In this document: one piece after another, positions 61,802-63,103 of the stretch
How positions within the stretch are numbered: position 1 is the stretch's first letter
Layout: each line of letters begins with the position of its first letter
Made by a program: the position numbers and the translations under genes
The notes under the pieces: generated by a model
Seen by the model: the letters and a program-made list of their open reading frames with translations, nothing else
What the model was told of the DNA's origin: nothing
Databases searched by the model: none
Assembly (NCBI GenBank): GCA_015061295.1
Contig: SUWU01000011.1
Span: 1-63,103, forward strand
From: Lentimicrobiaceae bacterium
Lineage (GTDB): Bacteria > Bacteroidota > Bacteroidia > Bacteroidales > F082
Reading direction: 5' to 3'
Length of the DNA stretch: 63,103 bases

Positions 61802-62875
61802 ATGAAAGAAAAAGTTATATGCGGCATACAGCAAGTCGGTATTGGAGTTGAAGAGTTGATAGCTCCATGGAAATGGTATCACACAGTATTAGGTTTCGAG
61901 ATGAAGATCTTCGACGACGAAGGCGTAGCAGAGCGTATGCTTCCTTACACAGGTGGCAAGCCGCAGCCGAGAAGAGCCATCTTAGCGTTTAACCCTCGCG
62001 GCGGCGGCGGCTTTGAAGTATGGCAACCTAAAGGCAGAAAAGTGAAATATCCTGAACGTCCGCTTCAACTTGGCGACTATGGCATCAACATCTGTAAGAT
62101 AAAAGCTAAAGACGTGGATAAGTCATACGCTCATCTTAAAAATAACAGAGCTACCATGCTCAGCGAAGTATGCTCCTCCCCATTCGGTTTCAAACATTTT
62201 TATTTCAAAGACCCTTGGAACAATATCTTTGAAGTGGAACAAAACGACTACGCTTTCATTGACGAGGACAAGACAAATGGCGGAGTAAACGGTGTTGTCA
62301 TCGGCGTCAAGGATATGGAGAAATCCATCGAGTTCTACGGAAAGTTATTAGATTACGACACTGTTGTCGGCGACGTGACCGGAACTTTTGACGAGTTAGG
62401 AAATATAAATGGAGGTAATTGCGAATTACGTCGCGTAATGTTGAAACGTTCCAAACCAATACAAGGTCCTCTCTCCGATATGATGGGAGACTCTCATATT
62501 GAATTAGTTAAGAATTTAAGCGCAGAGCCTGTCAAAGTCTTGGAAAACAGATATTGGGGCGACCCAGGTTACATCCATTTATGTTTCGATGTTCGTAATA
62601 TGGACTGCATCAAAGAAGCTGCAGAAGCATTAGGACATCCTTTCGTCTGCGACGGCGGTCGCAACTTCGACATGGGTGATGCCAACGGACACTTCACCTA
62701 CGTAGAAGATCCTAACGGAACATTAATAGAATTTGTCGAGACCTTCAAAGTCCCTGTAATGAAGAAATTTGGTATTTACCTTAACCTCGGCAACAGAGAC
62801 GACTACAAACCGCTTCCTAAGTTCATGACAAAAGCCATGAGATTTAGCAAGGTTAAACCGGAGAAGATTAAATAA
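61802..62875 (+). CDS. Two-domain VOC (glyoxalase/dioxygenase-type) protein
   Basis: A 357-residue protein with two vicinal-oxygen-chelate domains. Domain 1 (about 1-150) begins GIQQVGIGVEELIAPWKWYHTVLGFEMKIFDD; domain 2 (about 160-320) begins GGVNGVVIGVKDMEKSIEFYGKLLDY and has HIELVKNL, GYIHLCFDVRNM and GTLIEFVETFKVP, where His and Glu are likely metal ligands. Relatives include 4-hydroxyphenylpyruvate dioxygenase and methylmalonyl-CoA epimerase folds. The substrate is unknown. It is co-transcribed with the preceding SDR. A terminator follows. Confidence 0.85.
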   Translation: MKEKVICGIQQVGIGVEELIAPWKWYHTVLGFEMKIFDDEGVAERMLPYTGGKPQPRRAILAFNPRGGGGFEVWQPKGRKVKYPERPLQLGDYGINICKIKAKDVDKSYAHLKNNRATMLSEVCSSPFGFKHFYFKDPWNNIFEVEQNDYAFIDEDKTNGGVNGVVIGVKDMEKSIEFYGKLLDYDTVVGDVTGTFDELGNINGGNCELRRVMLKRSKPIQGPLSDMMGDSHIELVKNLSAEPVKVLENRYWGDPGYIHLCFDVRNMDCIKEAAEALGHPFVCDGGRNFDMGDANGHFTYVEDPNGTLIEFVETFKVPVMKKFGIYLNLGNRDDYKPLPKFMTKAMRFSKVKPEKIK

Positions 62876-62901
62876 GAGCTAAGGCTTTTGGCTTTTGAAC
62901 T

Positions 62902-62935
62902 AAAGGTGCCTTCGACAAGTTCAGGCACCTTTTTT
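62902..62935 (+). terminator. Terminator after the VOC gene
   Basis: AAAGGTGCC / GGCACCTTT (62902-62910 and 62924-62932) with loop TTCGACAAGTTCA and a T-run. The core CCTTCGACAAGTTCAGG is a short palindromic word that is common in dispersed bacterial repeats. Confidence 0.8.
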
Positions 62936-62978
62936 ATTTCCACGAATCACAAGTATCTACACATATCTTTTCTAAGTT

Positions 62979-63103
62979 CTAAGTTCTGAATTCTAAGTTC
63001 TGAGTTCTAAAAAAGTTCATTATCCCAATTAGAAACAACACCGAAACACCGAATATAAAAGTGTATCCGTAAAGTTCCATCAGGGTGGCGCACATAGCTT
63101 CGC
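62979..63103 (-). CDS. C-terminal end of a membrane protein (partial)
   Basis: The last 40 codons of a gene that enters from beyond the window edge (stop TAG at 62979-62981). The visible sequence EAMCATLMELYGYTFIFGVS continues into VLFLIGIMNFF, one hydrophobic helix, then RTQNLEFRT. It looks like the last helix of a transporter, for example of the MFS type, but too little is present to assign. The final codons are made of the AGTTCTAAGTTCTGAATTC repeat that continues into the intergenic DNA. Confidence 0.55.
   Translation of the reverse strand, partial: EAMCATLMELYGYTFIFGVSVLFLIGIMNFFRTQNLEFRT

Noticed and set aside
1..63103. tRNA, rRNA or insertion-sequence genes
   Set aside because: No cloverleaf, conserved rRNA stretch or transposase-like frame was recognised by reading; a tRNAscan or ISfinder search was not possible.

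Overview
The window looks like chromosome from a member of the Bacteroidetes, most likely the order Bacteroidales. The support is: many promoters of the TTTG / TAnnTTTG type, low GC, lipoprotein and porin families typical of the phylum (LemA, TPM, GIN-domain lipoprotein, FadL-type protein), a superoxide reductase, and a ferredoxin-linked 2-oxoacid oxidoreductase that points to an anaerobe. I cannot name the species from sequence alone. No rRNA, tRNA, CRISPR array, transposase or phage gene was seen.

Layout. 1-4.6 kb (+): htpG, then lemA-like, two TPM-domain genes and an ftsE-like ATPase. 4.7-5.7 kb (-): a lipoprotein serine hydrolase. 5.8-33.1 kb (-): one uninterrupted run of 27 co-directional genes, spaced by fewer than 20 nt or overlapping, that encodes an aryl-polyene / flexirubin-like pigment pathway. 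In transcription order these are tyrosine-ammonia-lyase-like enzyme, ketoreductase, ketosynthase, ACP, methyltransferase, dehydratase, thioesterase, a ketosynthase fused to a degenerate ketosynthase, ACP, ketosynthase, chain-length factor, a small drug/metabolite-type membrane protein, LolA-like protein, second dehydratase, family 2 glycosyltransferase, acyl-CoA synthetase, BtrH-like acyltransferase, LpxL-type acyltransferase, second LolA-like protein, ABC ATPase and permease, an MMPL exporter fused to an acyltransferase, a carotenoid-desaturase/isomerase-like flavoprotein, a B12-type radical SAM enzyme, an unknown small protein, an esterase and a PaaK-like ligase.

33.2-36 kb (-): two exported proteins (CsgG-like/DUF1566 and LPP20-like) and a short orphan transcription unit with its own promoter-like box, a 40-codon ORF and a strong terminator. 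36-37.4 kb (-): trmH-like gene and mazG. 37.5-43.6 kb: PagL-like protein, GIN lipoprotein, proS (-), a Tyr/His-rich lipoprotein and a FadL-family porin. 43.7-45.3 kb (-): zinc-ribbon coiled-coil protein and Nif3. 45.4-48.7 kb (+): lpxK, lpxH and an M20 dipeptidase. 49.1-54.1 kb (-): dsbD, tilS, an anchored protein of unknown function and a flavin reductase. 54.4 kb (+): desulfoferrodoxin. 54.8-57.7 kb (-): korB and korA, with a divergent 55-residue ferredoxin at 57.9 kb. 58.2-62.9 kb: a MarR regulator, an SDR and an alpha-oxoamine synthase facing a second SDR and a two-domain VOC protein, possibly a sphingoid- or sulfonolipid-type lipid locus. The window ends in the C-terminus of a membrane protein on the minus strand.

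Pigment logic (inference from families): tyrosine is deaminated to p-coumarate, activated by one of two AMP-forming ligases, loaded on ACP, extended by a type II KS/CLF system with one ketoreductase and two dehydratases to a conjugated polyene, tailored by the methyltransferase and perhaps the radical SAM and flavoprotein, joined to a lipid or sugar by the acyl- and glycosyltransferases, and moved to the outer membrane by the MMPL, ABC and LolA-like proteins. The dialkylresorcinol genes that define true flexirubins are not in the window.

A second theme is dispersed short-word repeats (GTCAACGAG-, GTCAATG-, GAGACTCTGAG-, TTAACAATT-like). They fill intergenic gaps and have also entered mazG, nif3, tilS and a neighbouring gene in frame.
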